From the NCBI GenBank assembly GCA_003649565.1, contig QMSF01000003.1, forward strand, positions 1 through 17,784: DNA of 17,784 bases. Reading direction: 5' to 3'. Positions 8,046-14,518 of this stretch are shown one piece after another. The first letter of the stretch is position 1, and each line of letters opens with the position of its first letter. Position numbers and translations under genes: made by a program. Source of the DNA: Thermoprotei archaeon (GTDB lineage: Archaea > Thermoproteota > Methanomethylicia > Nezhaarchaeales > WYZ-LMO8). Under the pieces are notes generated by a model, which was not told where the DNA came from, did no database searches, and was given only the letters and a program-made list of their open reading frames with translations.

Positions 8046-8341
8046 GATGTATTACTCCTCGGCCTGTTAACGAATTCATTTATCTGCTCATCCATCATAT
8101 GTCCTCGACTAAGGACCTTCACACTCTTAACACCTTCAACCTTCTCAGCGGCATCTTTAATCGAAGCTGCAAGAAAGAACGCTATAGGGCAAAACGGTGA
8201 TGTCGGCGTGAATTCTATGGTCACCTCTCCATCCTTTTCACTTATGTTTTTAATACAGCCCATTTCAATAAGGTTTAGACCAGTCTCAGGATCAACGACT
8301 TTTTCTAATGCTTCTCTAACTTTTCTTTCTAATTTACTCAT
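8042..8341 (-). CDS. MIP18/DUF59-family Fe-S assembly protein
   Basis: A small SufT/PaaD-like protein (about 99 aa) of the family that helps deliver Fe-S clusters to target enzymes. Motifs: VVDPETGLNLIEMGCIKNI near the N-terminus and the Cys-containing loop FTPTSPFCPIA, where the conserved Cys is present. A C-terminal tail MMDEQINEFVNRPRSN follows the domain. GGAGGA lies upstream of both TTG 8347 and ATG 8341, so the start is uncertain by two codons. It heads a two-gene unit with the MoaD-like protein, joining iron-sulfur and sulfur-carrier functions in one transcript. Nearby likely Fe-S clients are the MiaB-like enzyme and the ferredoxin, though that link is inference. Confidence 0.88.
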   Translation of the reverse strand: MSKLERKVREALEKVVDPETGLNLIEMGCIKNISEKDGEVTIEFTPTSPFCPIAFFLAASIKDAAEKVEGVKSVKVLSRGHMMDEQINEFVNRPRSNTS

Positions 8342-8449
8342 TTCCAATGGTCCTCCACATGACCAATTTGTAAGAATAGCTGTGTAAACAACCTTAAAAA
8401 CCTTAGTCGAACTTACTTATCAACCAAGCTAGTCAAAAGGTGAAGAAAC

Positions 8450-10057
8450 ATGAATCCAAGATTCGTCATGCTAATGCTCGTCATGCTCATAGTCATTGCA
8501 CCGCTTTCAGTTGCTCAAGGCGTTCCATTGCAAGAAGTCAACGTTCAAGTATATACGAAAATAGATGTTCACTACACTTACATTAATGCAACATACACCC
8601 TTCAGTTTAAAGGCCCTTCTGAACCCCTTAAAGTCACTATAAGCCTAGAAGGTTTCAGCAACCTCTATACGTCAATATGTAATGGTAATGTTTCAAGGTC
8701 ATGGGTAGTAAACGTGCCTTCTCTCGATGGACTGTCTACGTACAATGTTACCATAAGAGCTTTATGGTTAATGAATTCTCAAGAAGGGAAATATGTAATT
8801 GACGTCCCCTTAAACCCCTCTACGTCATTGAGGATATCAGATGTTATTGTTTCAATAAGTATCCCCCCAAATATAGCAAATCTGAAAATTGAAAATCTCA
8901 ATTACACATTAACGAATGACTTAATCAATTTAAGCCTTCACAGCATCTCGCCATATGATGTTAAGCGACTTAATGCTCATCTCACCTTTAACTATACAGC
9001 TATACCATGGCTTTTCGAGGTGAAGAGATTAATTAGAGACGTATACTTAGCTTCAAAGGTTGTAATTGATCATGTAACACTAGAGAGCTTCTACTTTAGC
9101 CCATGGACACGGCAAACCACTTTTAACTTTAACATCTCTTCAAACATGAGGATTTTAGAAGTCGGAGATATCGCTGGGCCCTTTAGAAGGACATCTTCAA
9201 CCCCCGGTTTTGGGCAATATAGGCTCATTCATCTGAATGACACTACGATACTACAAATTCACCCAAGAGTATCTTTAACGTTAGGTGAGCACGCCACTAT
9301 ATACATAAAATATGAGCTTAATGAATCCTCTGAAGTACACCTAATACCACCCTACACCCCCTATGCAGACGAAGTTGAAGTCAGGCTTCACATGCCTGAA
9401 GGCTCAAGAATAGTGGATGTAAGCCCAGAACCTTATTCCATTGCGAATTCAATGATACTTTACAAAGTCGTAAATGCCTCACAACTGCAAAATCCTCAAA
9501 TAAAGGTAGAGTATGCGCCGCCACTAATACCATCACCATTGGTAGCAGTCATGGAGCTTCTTGCAGCAATCGCGGTTATCGGGGTAGCTGTCGTAATCTT
9601 GAAGAGACACGTTCGAATTAAGATTAAGCCTAAAGCCAAAATCGACGCGGAAATTAAGAAGCTCCAAGAGCTCTTTAACGGCTACATGGAGTTAGCTCGC
9701 AGAATTTGGAGGTTACATGAAGATCACATTAAAGGTAGAATAAGGAATTCAACGTATAGAAAGCGAATTCGTGAGCTTAAACCTTCATATCTCGATTACA
9801 TAAAAAGAGCTCTTGATGTGGCAAAGTCACTTGAAAAGACCCCTCAAATAAGCAAATTAGCTCAAAGAATACGTGTGCATCTAGAAAAGGCGGCAAGGCT
9901 AGAAGAGGACATCGCAAAAATTGAGAGTTTAAAGCGAAGCAGAAAATTGACAAAAGCCGAGTGGCCTCAGAAGGCTGAGGCACTTAAGAAGGAGATTGAA
10001 AAGCTCAAGGATGAGGTTCGAGAAATAAATTCAAAAATAAGCAGAGCAATAACTTAA
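8450..10057 (+). CDS. Secreted single-pass membrane protein, ribophorin I-like
   Basis: A 535-aa type I membrane protein. Residues 1-22 are a signal peptide ending in LSVAQG. An ectodomain of about 340 residues carries many N-glycosylation sequons (NAT, NVS, NVT, NYT, NLS, NDT, NES, NAS). One TM segment lies at about 363-384, and a lysine-rich coiled coil fills 387-535 in the cytoplasm. The order of landmarks resembles eukaryotic ribophorin I, the oligosaccharyltransferase subunit: GPF followed by an Arg-rich loop, then LQIHPRVSLTLGE, VRLHMPEGSRIVDVSPEPY, VEYAPP just before the TM, and a roughly 150-residue helical tail with GRIRNSTY. That match is from memory and needs a profile search. SD AAGGTGA is 7 nt before the ATG; a TATA-like element is near 8411-8421. 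Confidence 0.6.
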   Translation: MNPRFVMLMLVMLIVIAPLSVAQGVPLQEVNVQVYTKIDVHYTYINATYTLQFKGPSEPLKVTISLEGFSNLYTSICNGNVSRSWVVNVPSLDGLSTYNVTIRALWLMNSQEGKYVIDVPLNPSTSLRISDVIVSISIPPNIANLKIENLNYTLTNDLINLSLHSISPYDVKRLNAHLTFNYTAIPWLFEVKRLIRDVYLASKVVIDHVTLESFYFSPWTRQTTFNFNISSNMRILEVGDIAGPFRRTSSTPGFGQYRLIHLNDTTILQIHPRVSLTLGEHATIYIKYELNESSEVHLIPPYTPYADEVEVRLHMPEGSRIVDVSPEPYSIANSMILYKVVNASQLQNPQIKVEYAPPLIPSPLVAVMELLAAIAVIGVAVVILKRHVRIKIKPKAKIDAEIKKLQELFNGYMELARRIWRLHEDHIKGRIRNSTYRKRIRELKPSYLDYIKRALDVAKSLEKTPQISKLAQRIRVHLEKAARLEEDIAKIESLKRSRKLTKAEWPQKAEALKKEIEKLKDEVREINSKISRAIT

Positions 10058-10091
10058 AAAGCACACTATAGAGATAGCTACGGGGTCTCGC

Positions 10092-10274
10092 ATGGTAGAG
10101 ATCATAATAGACAAGGAAAAATGCACCAACTGCGGTACATGTGTCTCAGTATGCCCCTCAGGCGTCTATGAGATGAAGGAAGGCAAAGTAGAGATAGTTA
10201 ACAAGGATGCTTGCCTGGCATGCAGAGCATGCGAGTCACAATGCCCCAACCAAGCAATACAAATCATCGAGTAG
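10092..10274 (+). CDS. 2x[4Fe-4S] ferredoxin
   Basis: A 60-aa electron carrier with two classical cluster motifs: CTNCGTCVSVCP in the N-terminal half and CLACRACESQCP in the C-terminal half, each CX2CX2CX3CP. All eight cysteines are present. The two halves are related, as usual for bacterial-type ferredoxins. The ATG at 10092 has CGGGGT about 8 nt upstream. It lies 35 nt after the ribophorin-like gene; a functional link with it is not evident. A T-rich tract at 10309-10318 probably ends the transcript. Confidence 0.95.
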   Translation: MVEIIIDKEKCTNCGTCVSVCPSGVYEMKEGKVEIVNKDACLACRACESQCPNQAIQIIE

Positions 10275-10308
10275 ACCTTCAAGAGACCTTCACAAAGAAG
10301 ATAAACCC

Positions 10309-10318
10309 TTCTTTTTCT
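10309..10318 (+). terminator. T-rich terminator after the ferredoxin gene
   Basis: TTCTTTTTCT lies 35 nt after the ferredoxin stop and before the tRNA promoter. Archaeal termination often occurs at such U-rich tracts without a stem-loop. Assigned by composition and position only. Confidence 0.45.
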
Positions 10319-10330
10319 CACAACATTAAA

Positions 10331-10339
10331 CTTTAAATT
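10331..10339 (+). promoter_or_regulatory. TATA box of tRNA-Gln
   Basis: CTTTAAATT lies 26-34 nt before the first base of the tRNA, the standard archaeal TATA spacing for a tRNA transcribed close to its mature 5' end. Confidence 0.6.
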
Positions 10340-10364
10340 ACCCTCTCTTCAACATGAGTAATGA

Positions 10365-10440
10365 AGCCCGGTGGTGTAGCGGCCAAGCATGGCGGGCTTT
10401 GGCCCCGTCGACGGGAGTTCGAATCTCCCCCGGGCTACCA
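10365..10440 (+). tRNA. tRNA-Gln (anticodon UUG)
   Basis: A 76-nt cloverleaf, including encoded CCA. The acceptor stem AGCCCGG pairs with CCGGGCT, followed by discriminator A and CCA. The anticodon stem GCGGG/CCCGT (one G-U pair) closes the loop CTTTGGC with anticodon TTG. The T stem GGGAG/CTCCC closes TTCGAAT. The variable loop is short (4 nt). No intron is present. A TATA box lies 26 nt upstream and a T5 tract at 10443-10447 just downstream. Confidence 0.95.
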
Positions 10441-10442
10441 CA

Positions 10443-10447
10443 TTTTT
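10443..10447 (+). terminator. T5 tract after tRNA-Gln
   Basis: Five T residues begin 3 nt after the encoded CCA; a probable transcription stop for the tRNA. Motif-only call. Confidence 0.4.
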
Positions 10448-10494
10448 CACAAGAAATTTGAATCTCCTTTAATTATAGTTAAGCGGTGTCACGA

Positions 10495-10620
10495 TTGGCT
10501 GAGGATTTAATCCGTGATATCATGGAGGAAGAAGAAAAACTCGTTAAGAAAATTGTTGCTCGCTGTAAGCAATGCTCGCGAAAATGCGCCGTCACCATTA
10601 AGGAGATACCCGAAGAGTAA
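10495..10620 (+). CDS. 41-aa Cys-rich small protein
   Basis: A short ORF from TTG 10495 to TAA 10620, preceded by GGTG about 8 nt upstream. The translation is acidic and helical at first (MAEDLIRDIMEEEEKLVKK). A cysteine cluster RCKQCSRKCAV follows, spaced CX2CX3C, and then a short charged tail. The codon choice looks like that of neighbouring genes and the frame fills the gap between tRNA-Gln and the candidate sRNA. I do not recognise a family. The cysteines could bind zinc or an Fe-S cluster, with only three ligands inside the chain. It might be spurious; the Shine-Dalgarno match and clear polar/Cys pattern argue for a real gene. Confidence 0.5.
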   Translation: MAEDLIRDIMEEEEKLVKKIVARCKQCSRKCAVTIKEIPEE

Positions 10621-10646
10621 TTAAGGGTTTATCGCACTGCAATTAA

Positions 10647-10706
10647 TGGGCAATGAAGAATTCAGCCTTGGCGGATTGATGAAGAAGGATCAACCAGCTG
10701 AGCCCA
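10647..10706 (+). ncRNA. Candidate C/D box sRNA with two 16S rRNA guides
   Basis: A 60-nt element bounded by a 5-bp terminal stem, TGGGC/GCCCA. It holds box C ATGAAGA (10653-10659, one mismatch to RUGAUGA), box D' CGGA (10672-10675, weak), box C' TTGATGA (10676-10682, one mismatch) and box D CTGA (10698-10701). The guide before D (10686-10697) is complementary to GGUUGAUCCU at the archaeal 16S 5' end, and to CUGGUUGAUCCU if this organism has U there. The guide before D' (10661-10670, with one extra base each side) is complementary to CAAGGCUGAA, E. coli positions 899-908. By the N+5 rule the targets would be about U13 and G902. TAATTAA at 10617-10623 could be its TATA box. The D'-C' spacing is unusually tight. 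Confidence 0.72.
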
Positions 10707-10735
10707 CAATTAACGAGTCAACGAGGTGTTAACAT

Positions 10736-11437
10736 GTGAATCCGCATTTTTCAATCATAGTGCCCACATTAAACGAGGAAAAGTATCTTCCTCGTCTTCT
10801 AGAAAGTCTTTCCATGCAGCTCTTCAGAGATTTTGAGGTAATAATAGTTGATGGAGGAAGCTCGGATAAAACTATTGAGATAGCATTGATGTATGCTGAT
10901 AAGGTCGTAGTAGAGCGATGCAATCAATCCAAGGCTAGAAACATAGGAGCTAACATTTCAAACGGGAAATACCTCGTTTTTCTTGATGCCGATGCAGCTG
11001 TTGACCCTCTCTTTTTGAAGAGGGCAAGAGATATCTTCGCTCAATATGAACATGCGAATGTCAGGTGCATCGTGGGGAGACCAGAACCAATAGTTCTAAC
11101 GAAAATTGGTAGAGCAGCATTTGCCTTTGGCTGGCTTTTATGCAGATTAAAAGCGACTTTTCCAGGGTATATGGGGATACTCGTCGAGAGGAGCATATTC
11201 AAGAGGGCAGGAGGCTTTAATCCCAATTTAGCTTATGGCGAAGACCTGGACTTTCTAATAAGGGTTTCGAGTTTAACTAAAATAGTGTATCCCAAAGACC
11301 TAGTTGTATATAGCGATACCAGGAGATGGATGAAGAACGGAAAGATAAACATAGTCGAAGTCTCTAGAATCGTCGGAATGGTCGTCGAATATTTGACAAC
11401 GAGAAAGAGCCATACATCTTATCCTGTAATTAGATAG
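10736..11437 (+). CDS. Family 2 (GT-A) glycosyltransferase
   Basis: A 233-aa nucleotide-sugar transferase of the GT2 type, probably acting on a lipid or polyprenyl carrier or surface glycan at the membrane face. The N-terminus FSIIVPTLNEEKYLPRLLES is typical, followed by VIIVDGGSSDKT. The metal-binding DXD appears as LDADAA near residue 83, and the acceptor-side motif GEDLDFLIRV near residue 175. There is no TM segment at the C-terminus of the kind found in longer polyprenyl-phosphate transferases. The start is GTG 10736, with GAGGTG 7 nt upstream. The donor and acceptor cannot be read from the sequence. The ribophorin-like gene 0.7 kb upstream could suggest glycosylation, but they are not one operon. 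Confidence 0.88.
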   Translation: MNPHFSIIVPTLNEEKYLPRLLESLSMQLFRDFEVIIVDGGSSDKTIEIALMYADKVVVERCNQSKARNIGANISNGKYLVFLDADAAVDPLFLKRARDIFAQYEHANVRCIVGRPEPIVLTKIGRAAFAFGWLLCRLKATFPGYMGILVERSIFKRAGGFNPNLAYGEDLDFLIRVSSLTKIVYPKDLVVYSDTRRWMKNGKINIVEVSRIVGMVVEYLTTRKSHTSYPVIR

Positions 11438-11458
11438 CTCATTTTAAATATCATCGCG

Positions 11459-11920
11459 TTACTCTATCAACTTTGGTGATGCAACTTCCTCCTTTCTTAT
11501 GTTCAAAACAACATGCGTTATAGTCCTCTCAACATAATCCATAGATAACATTCTCTTTATGAACTTACTTAGATCGGCTCTAGACTTGAACCTAGCGATT
11601 ATGATTGCATCGCTTTGGCCAGTAACATCGTAAACTGCCTGCACATTAGGGTTTTTCGCTATCTCTTCCTCCACTTCAGTTATCTTACCTTTAGACACTA
11701 CAACTTCTATCACGGCGGTGACGTCATAACCCAGCTTTTCAACATCTATGACGGCGGTATAACCCTTTATTATGCCAGCTTCCTCTAATCGCCTAACCTT
11801 ATTAGCCACAGTAGCTGTCGATACACCTATCCTCTTTGCTATCTCTCTAAATGATAACCTAGCATCATTAAGCAGCTCTCTCAGAATAGCCTTATCGACT
11901 TCATCCAGCTTCACAGTCAT
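11459..11920 (-). CDS. Lrp/AsnC family transcriptional regulator
   Basis: A 153-aa DNA-binding regulator. The N-terminal winged helix-turn-helix (about residues 5-50) has the family pattern LDEVDKAILRELLNDARLSF, then EIAKRIGVSTATVANKVRRL, then GIIKGYTAVID. The C-terminal RAM ligand-binding domain includes VYDVTGQSDAIIIARFKS. Family members bind amino acids or related small molecules and often regulate their own gene. ATG 11920 (or TTG 11923) has no Shine-Dalgarno site, and a TATA box is centred about 27-30 nt upstream, so the mRNA is probably leaderless. Two 16-bp direct repeats lie just upstream of the TATA box. It is convergent with the glycosyltransferase (21-nt gap) and divergent from the radical SAM pseudogene. 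Confidence 0.94.
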   Translation of the reverse strand: MTVKLDEVDKAILRELLNDARLSFREIAKRIGVSTATVANKVRRLEEAGIIKGYTAVIDVEKLGYDVTAVIEVVVSKGKITEVEEEIAKNPNVQAVYDVTGQSDAIIIARFKSRADLSKFIKRMLSMDYVERTITHVVLNIRKEEVASPKLIE

Positions 11921-11946
11921 CAAAGTGTTCTTATCGTAGATTCAGA

Positions 11947-11954
11947 ATATAAAA
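11947..11954 (-). promoter_or_regulatory. TATA box of the lrp-type gene
   Basis: TTTTATAT (minus strand) is centred about 27-30 nt upstream of the start codon, placing the transcript start at or next to it. This supports leaderless translation. Confidence 0.6.
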
Positions 11955-11961
11955 GCGTCTT

Positions 11962-11997
11962 CATCATTACTCTCATCTTTACATCATTATTCTCATC
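11962..11997. repeat. Two 16-bp direct repeats upstream of the lrp-type promoter
   Basis: CATCATTAYTCTCATC occurs at 11962-11977 and 11982-11997 with one difference, a period of 20 bp or about two helical turns. The pair sits just upstream of the TATA/BRE of the Lrp-type gene, where a regulator bound to one DNA face could act. It is probably an operator for this regulator; inference only. The rest of the 12000-12075 gap is AT-rich with nothing further recognised. Confidence 0.6.
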
Positions 11998-12075
11998 ATT
12001 TAATTGCTTCATCTAAATAAAACCTAATTTATCCTCCAATGAAAATATAGATTATTGCTATAATGAGGACTATCC

Positions 12076-13664
12076 TTGAATTACAAGATAATAATTCTAA
12101 TAACTGATAGAGCAATTATGACAGACTACTCTGGAGTTGGTCTTTTAGGCTTTGGTTTATGTTTGCCATATAGAATAGTTCCAAAGATTGTTGAATACAA
12201 GGTCCTAGCGCTTGAAGTCAAAAGTAATTCTAACTATCGCGCCTTATATGCACCATACTCCCTAGCTAAAGTTGAGGCATCCCTTTTAGCTCATGGCTTC
12301 TCGAAATGAAGTGGCTACAATCCCGCCGAGCAAATAGAGAAAGGAATAGGCAAAAGCACAAGGGCAGTGGGGATATCTGTTTTAGACCCCATGGGCAAAG
12401 CCCCAGTATCATACACTTGACATTAATGTTCGGCGGAGGATTCTCCTGCACAAAATTAGAGTTCTTAAACTTGATCTATAAAGTCAAGAGCTTAAAGAGA
12501 AAGTATGGGTTTAGTGTCATAGTTGGAGGATCAGGCGTTTAGCGATTGTATGGACTTAAAGAAAAACTGGAAATTGACGTATTATACGAAGGGGAGACTG
12601 AGGCAACTTTTCCTAAAGTAGTTGATGATGTAATTAAGGGTAGCCAGTCAAGGATGTCATAGCGGGAGAAGCTCCACGAGAAGATCAAATACCTCCCATC
12701 GTAACTCCATCCCGTGGGGGTGCAGTTCAAGTAACGAGAGGCTGTCCCAGAAGATGCCACTTTTGCTCTCCTACAGCATGGAACTTTAGAAGCATGCCGC
12801 TAAGCACGATAATGAAGGAAGTTAAAATCAATAAGCTTGCAGGAGCTAGAAACATAGACCTAATAGCGGAAGACGTCATGCTCTACGGAGCGAAGGGCAT
12901 CAACATAAATAAAGAGGCTTTACTTTCATTATTCAAGAGAATCTCAAGAGAAGTTCCAAGTATAACATTTAATCATGCGTCTTTCGCATCTGTGTTACCG
13001 GCAAAGAACATAATAAGAGAGCTAACAGAGCTATCAGGTCATGGAGCCGATAAGCCATTATTTCCTCAGGTAGGCCTCGAAAGTGGCAGTCCAAGAATTA
13101 TGAGAAAATACATGTCAGGCAAATCCAGGCCTTGGCGCCCTGAAGAATGGCCTCAAGTAGTCAAAGAGGCAATGTCAATAATGAACGAGAATTACTGGTA
13201 TCCCTGCTGCACACTAATAATAGGATTCCCAGACGAAACAGAAGATGACATAATAAGAACCCTTGAACTCGTAGATGACCTTAGATCCATGAGGGCCAAG
13301 GCATGACTCTTCCCGCTCTTCATGATCCCAATGGGCGGATCTCTTCTCAGCAACGAGAATTTTTTTCGACTTGAATAATCTATCAAGAGCAGGATGGGAA
13401 CTAATACATGCTTGCTGGCGTCATAGCATTAACTTCACTAGAGAAGTAGTAAATCACTTGTTATCTCCAATAAGCAATAGATACATCAAGCTCTTAGCAC
13501 TAAGACTTGCTGAGATGAGCTTATCAACGCTTGAAAGAACGCTCAATAACCTTAGAACATCTCCTCAAAAGGCTCTAAAAGAATTGGCATAATACAATAT
13601 AAGAATGAAGTTTCTAAGCTACATACCGAAAATGCTAAGTAATGTAATAGCGAAAAAGCGTTGA
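12076..13664 (+). pseudogene. B12-binding/radical SAM protein, degraded
   Basis: The remains of a single gene of about 530 codons. The order of homology is continuous: an N-terminal B12-binding-like domain (GISVLDPMGKAPVS, FGGGFSCTKLEFLNL, KYGFSVIVGG), a linker VLYEGETEATFPK, the radical SAM cluster motif CPRRCHFC, then VGLESGSPRIMRKYMSGKS and LIIGFPDETEDDI, and a C-terminal WELIHACWRHS region. The frame is broken by stops TGA 12307, TAG 12540, TGA 13304 and TAA 13590, and by frameshifts near 12415, near 12640 and near a T7 run at about 13357-13363. An SD GAGGA precedes TTG 12076. The catalytic cysteines survive, so decay may be fairly recent. Substrate unknown. Confidence 0.85.
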
Positions 13665-13672
13665 GGGGCAGT

Positions 13673-14227
13673 ATGATATCAAGAGATGAAGCCCTACATC
13701 TCCTAAAGGAGAAGGTGAAAAACCAAAACTACATTAAACACATGGTAGCAGTCGAAGCCATAATGAGGGAGCTCGCACATAAGCTAGGTCAGGATGAGGA
13801 GCTATGGGCTATCACAGGGTTATTACATGACATAGACTTTGAAGAGACAAGCTCTAACCCAAAGCTTCATGGAATTAAAGCTTGTGAGCTCTTAAGAGGT
13901 AAACTCCCCGAAGAAGCGCTAAGAGCAATAATGGCTCATAACTACGAGAATACCGAAGTGAAACCTGAAACCCTACTAGATAAAGCTCTAATAGCATCTG
14001 ATGCGATTTCAGGGCTATTAGTGGCTTGCGCCCTAGTTATGCCAAATAAAAAGATGAATGAAGTGAAAGTAGAGACGGTAATTAGAAAATTCAAGTCAAA
14101 AGACTTTGCTAGAGGAGTGAAAAGAGAAAGAATACTGCTATGCGAGGAAATAGGATTAACCAAAGAGGAGTTCTTCGAAATAGCTCTTCAAGCATTAAAG
14201 AAGATAGCCAATCAATTAGGGCTATAA
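13673..14227 (+). CDS. HD-domain (HDIG-type) metal-dependent hydrolase
   Basis: A 184-aa protein of the HD phosphohydrolase superfamily, which cleaves phosphate esters of nucleotides or other small molecules using a metal centre. Visible ligands: His in YIKHMVAVE, the HD pair in ITGLLHDIDFEE, and His in HGIKACELL and AIMAHN. It is shorter than multi-domain HD proteins and has no fused partner domain, so the substrate is unknown. I chose ATG 13673 because GAGGGG sits 5 nt upstream; an in-frame TTG at 13661 overlaps that Shine-Dalgarno site. The gene directly follows the radical SAM pseudogene (8-nt gap) and converges on the lipoate-ligase genes with an 18-nt gap. Confidence 0.88.
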   Translation: MISRDEALHLLKEKVKNQNYIKHMVAVEAIMRELAHKLGQDEELWAITGLLHDIDFEETSSNPKLHGIKACELLRGKLPEEALRAIMAHNYENTEVKPETLLDKALIASDAISGLLVACALVMPNKKMNEVKVETVIRKFKSKDFARGVKRERILLCEEIGLTKEEFFEIALQALKKIANQLGL

Positions 14228-14245
14228 CGAAAAACTTCAAAAGAC

Positions 14246-14518
14246 CTATGAAAAGGCCTTTCTTATGGCCTCAATAAAGTCATTTACCGTTACACCCAAC
14301 ATCATTATGTTATTGCGCTTTACATAATCTTCAAGGGCCCTTTCCATCAGGTGATAATCGTTCATCCCAATATTCCTTAGTTTTTCGCATAGTTTTTGCA
14401 CGGCATCTGGAGGCTCAATGAAGAAATCTCCTGTAATGACTATGTCATGGATTCTTCCTTCATTAATGGAGATAATCACTTTTACTAGCTTTCCACCATG
14501 TGATTTATGCTCACCCAT
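14246..14518 (-). CDS. lplB: Lipoate-protein ligase, C-terminal (LplB-type) subunit
   Basis: A 90-aa protein matching the C-terminal accessory domain of lipoate ligase, which in some archaea (for example Thermoplasma) is a separate gene needed for the adenylation step. The sequence has a GGKLVKVIISINEGRIHDIVI beta segment, ITGDFFIEPPDAVQKL, and a helical MMLGVTVNDFIEAIRKA end. The ATG at 14518 overlaps the end of the catalytic-subunit gene by 8 nt, so the two are translated together. An upstream TTG or ATG at 14542 is in frame but lies deeper inside the neighbour. The association with the upstream gene makes the call strong. Confidence 0.85.
   Translation of the reverse strand: MGEHKSHGGKLVKVIISINEGRIHDIVITGDFFIEPPDAVQKLCEKLRNIGMNDYHLMERALEDYVKRNNIMMLGVTVNDFIEAIRKAFS

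Noticed and set aside
11920..12000. Second C/D box RNA on the minus strand (two ATGATGA boxes, then CTGA near 11938-11945)
   Set aside because: The boxes coincide with the 20-bp direct repeats and the CTGA lies beyond the TATA box; there is no terminal stem, no D' box, and I see no rRNA complement for the guide. Repeats plus promoter explain it better.
12307..13592. Programmed recoding (selenocysteine or readthrough) in the radical SAM gene
   Set aside because: Stops include TGA, TAG and TAA, and there are also frameshifts; no SECIS-like structure is evident. Pseudogene is simpler.
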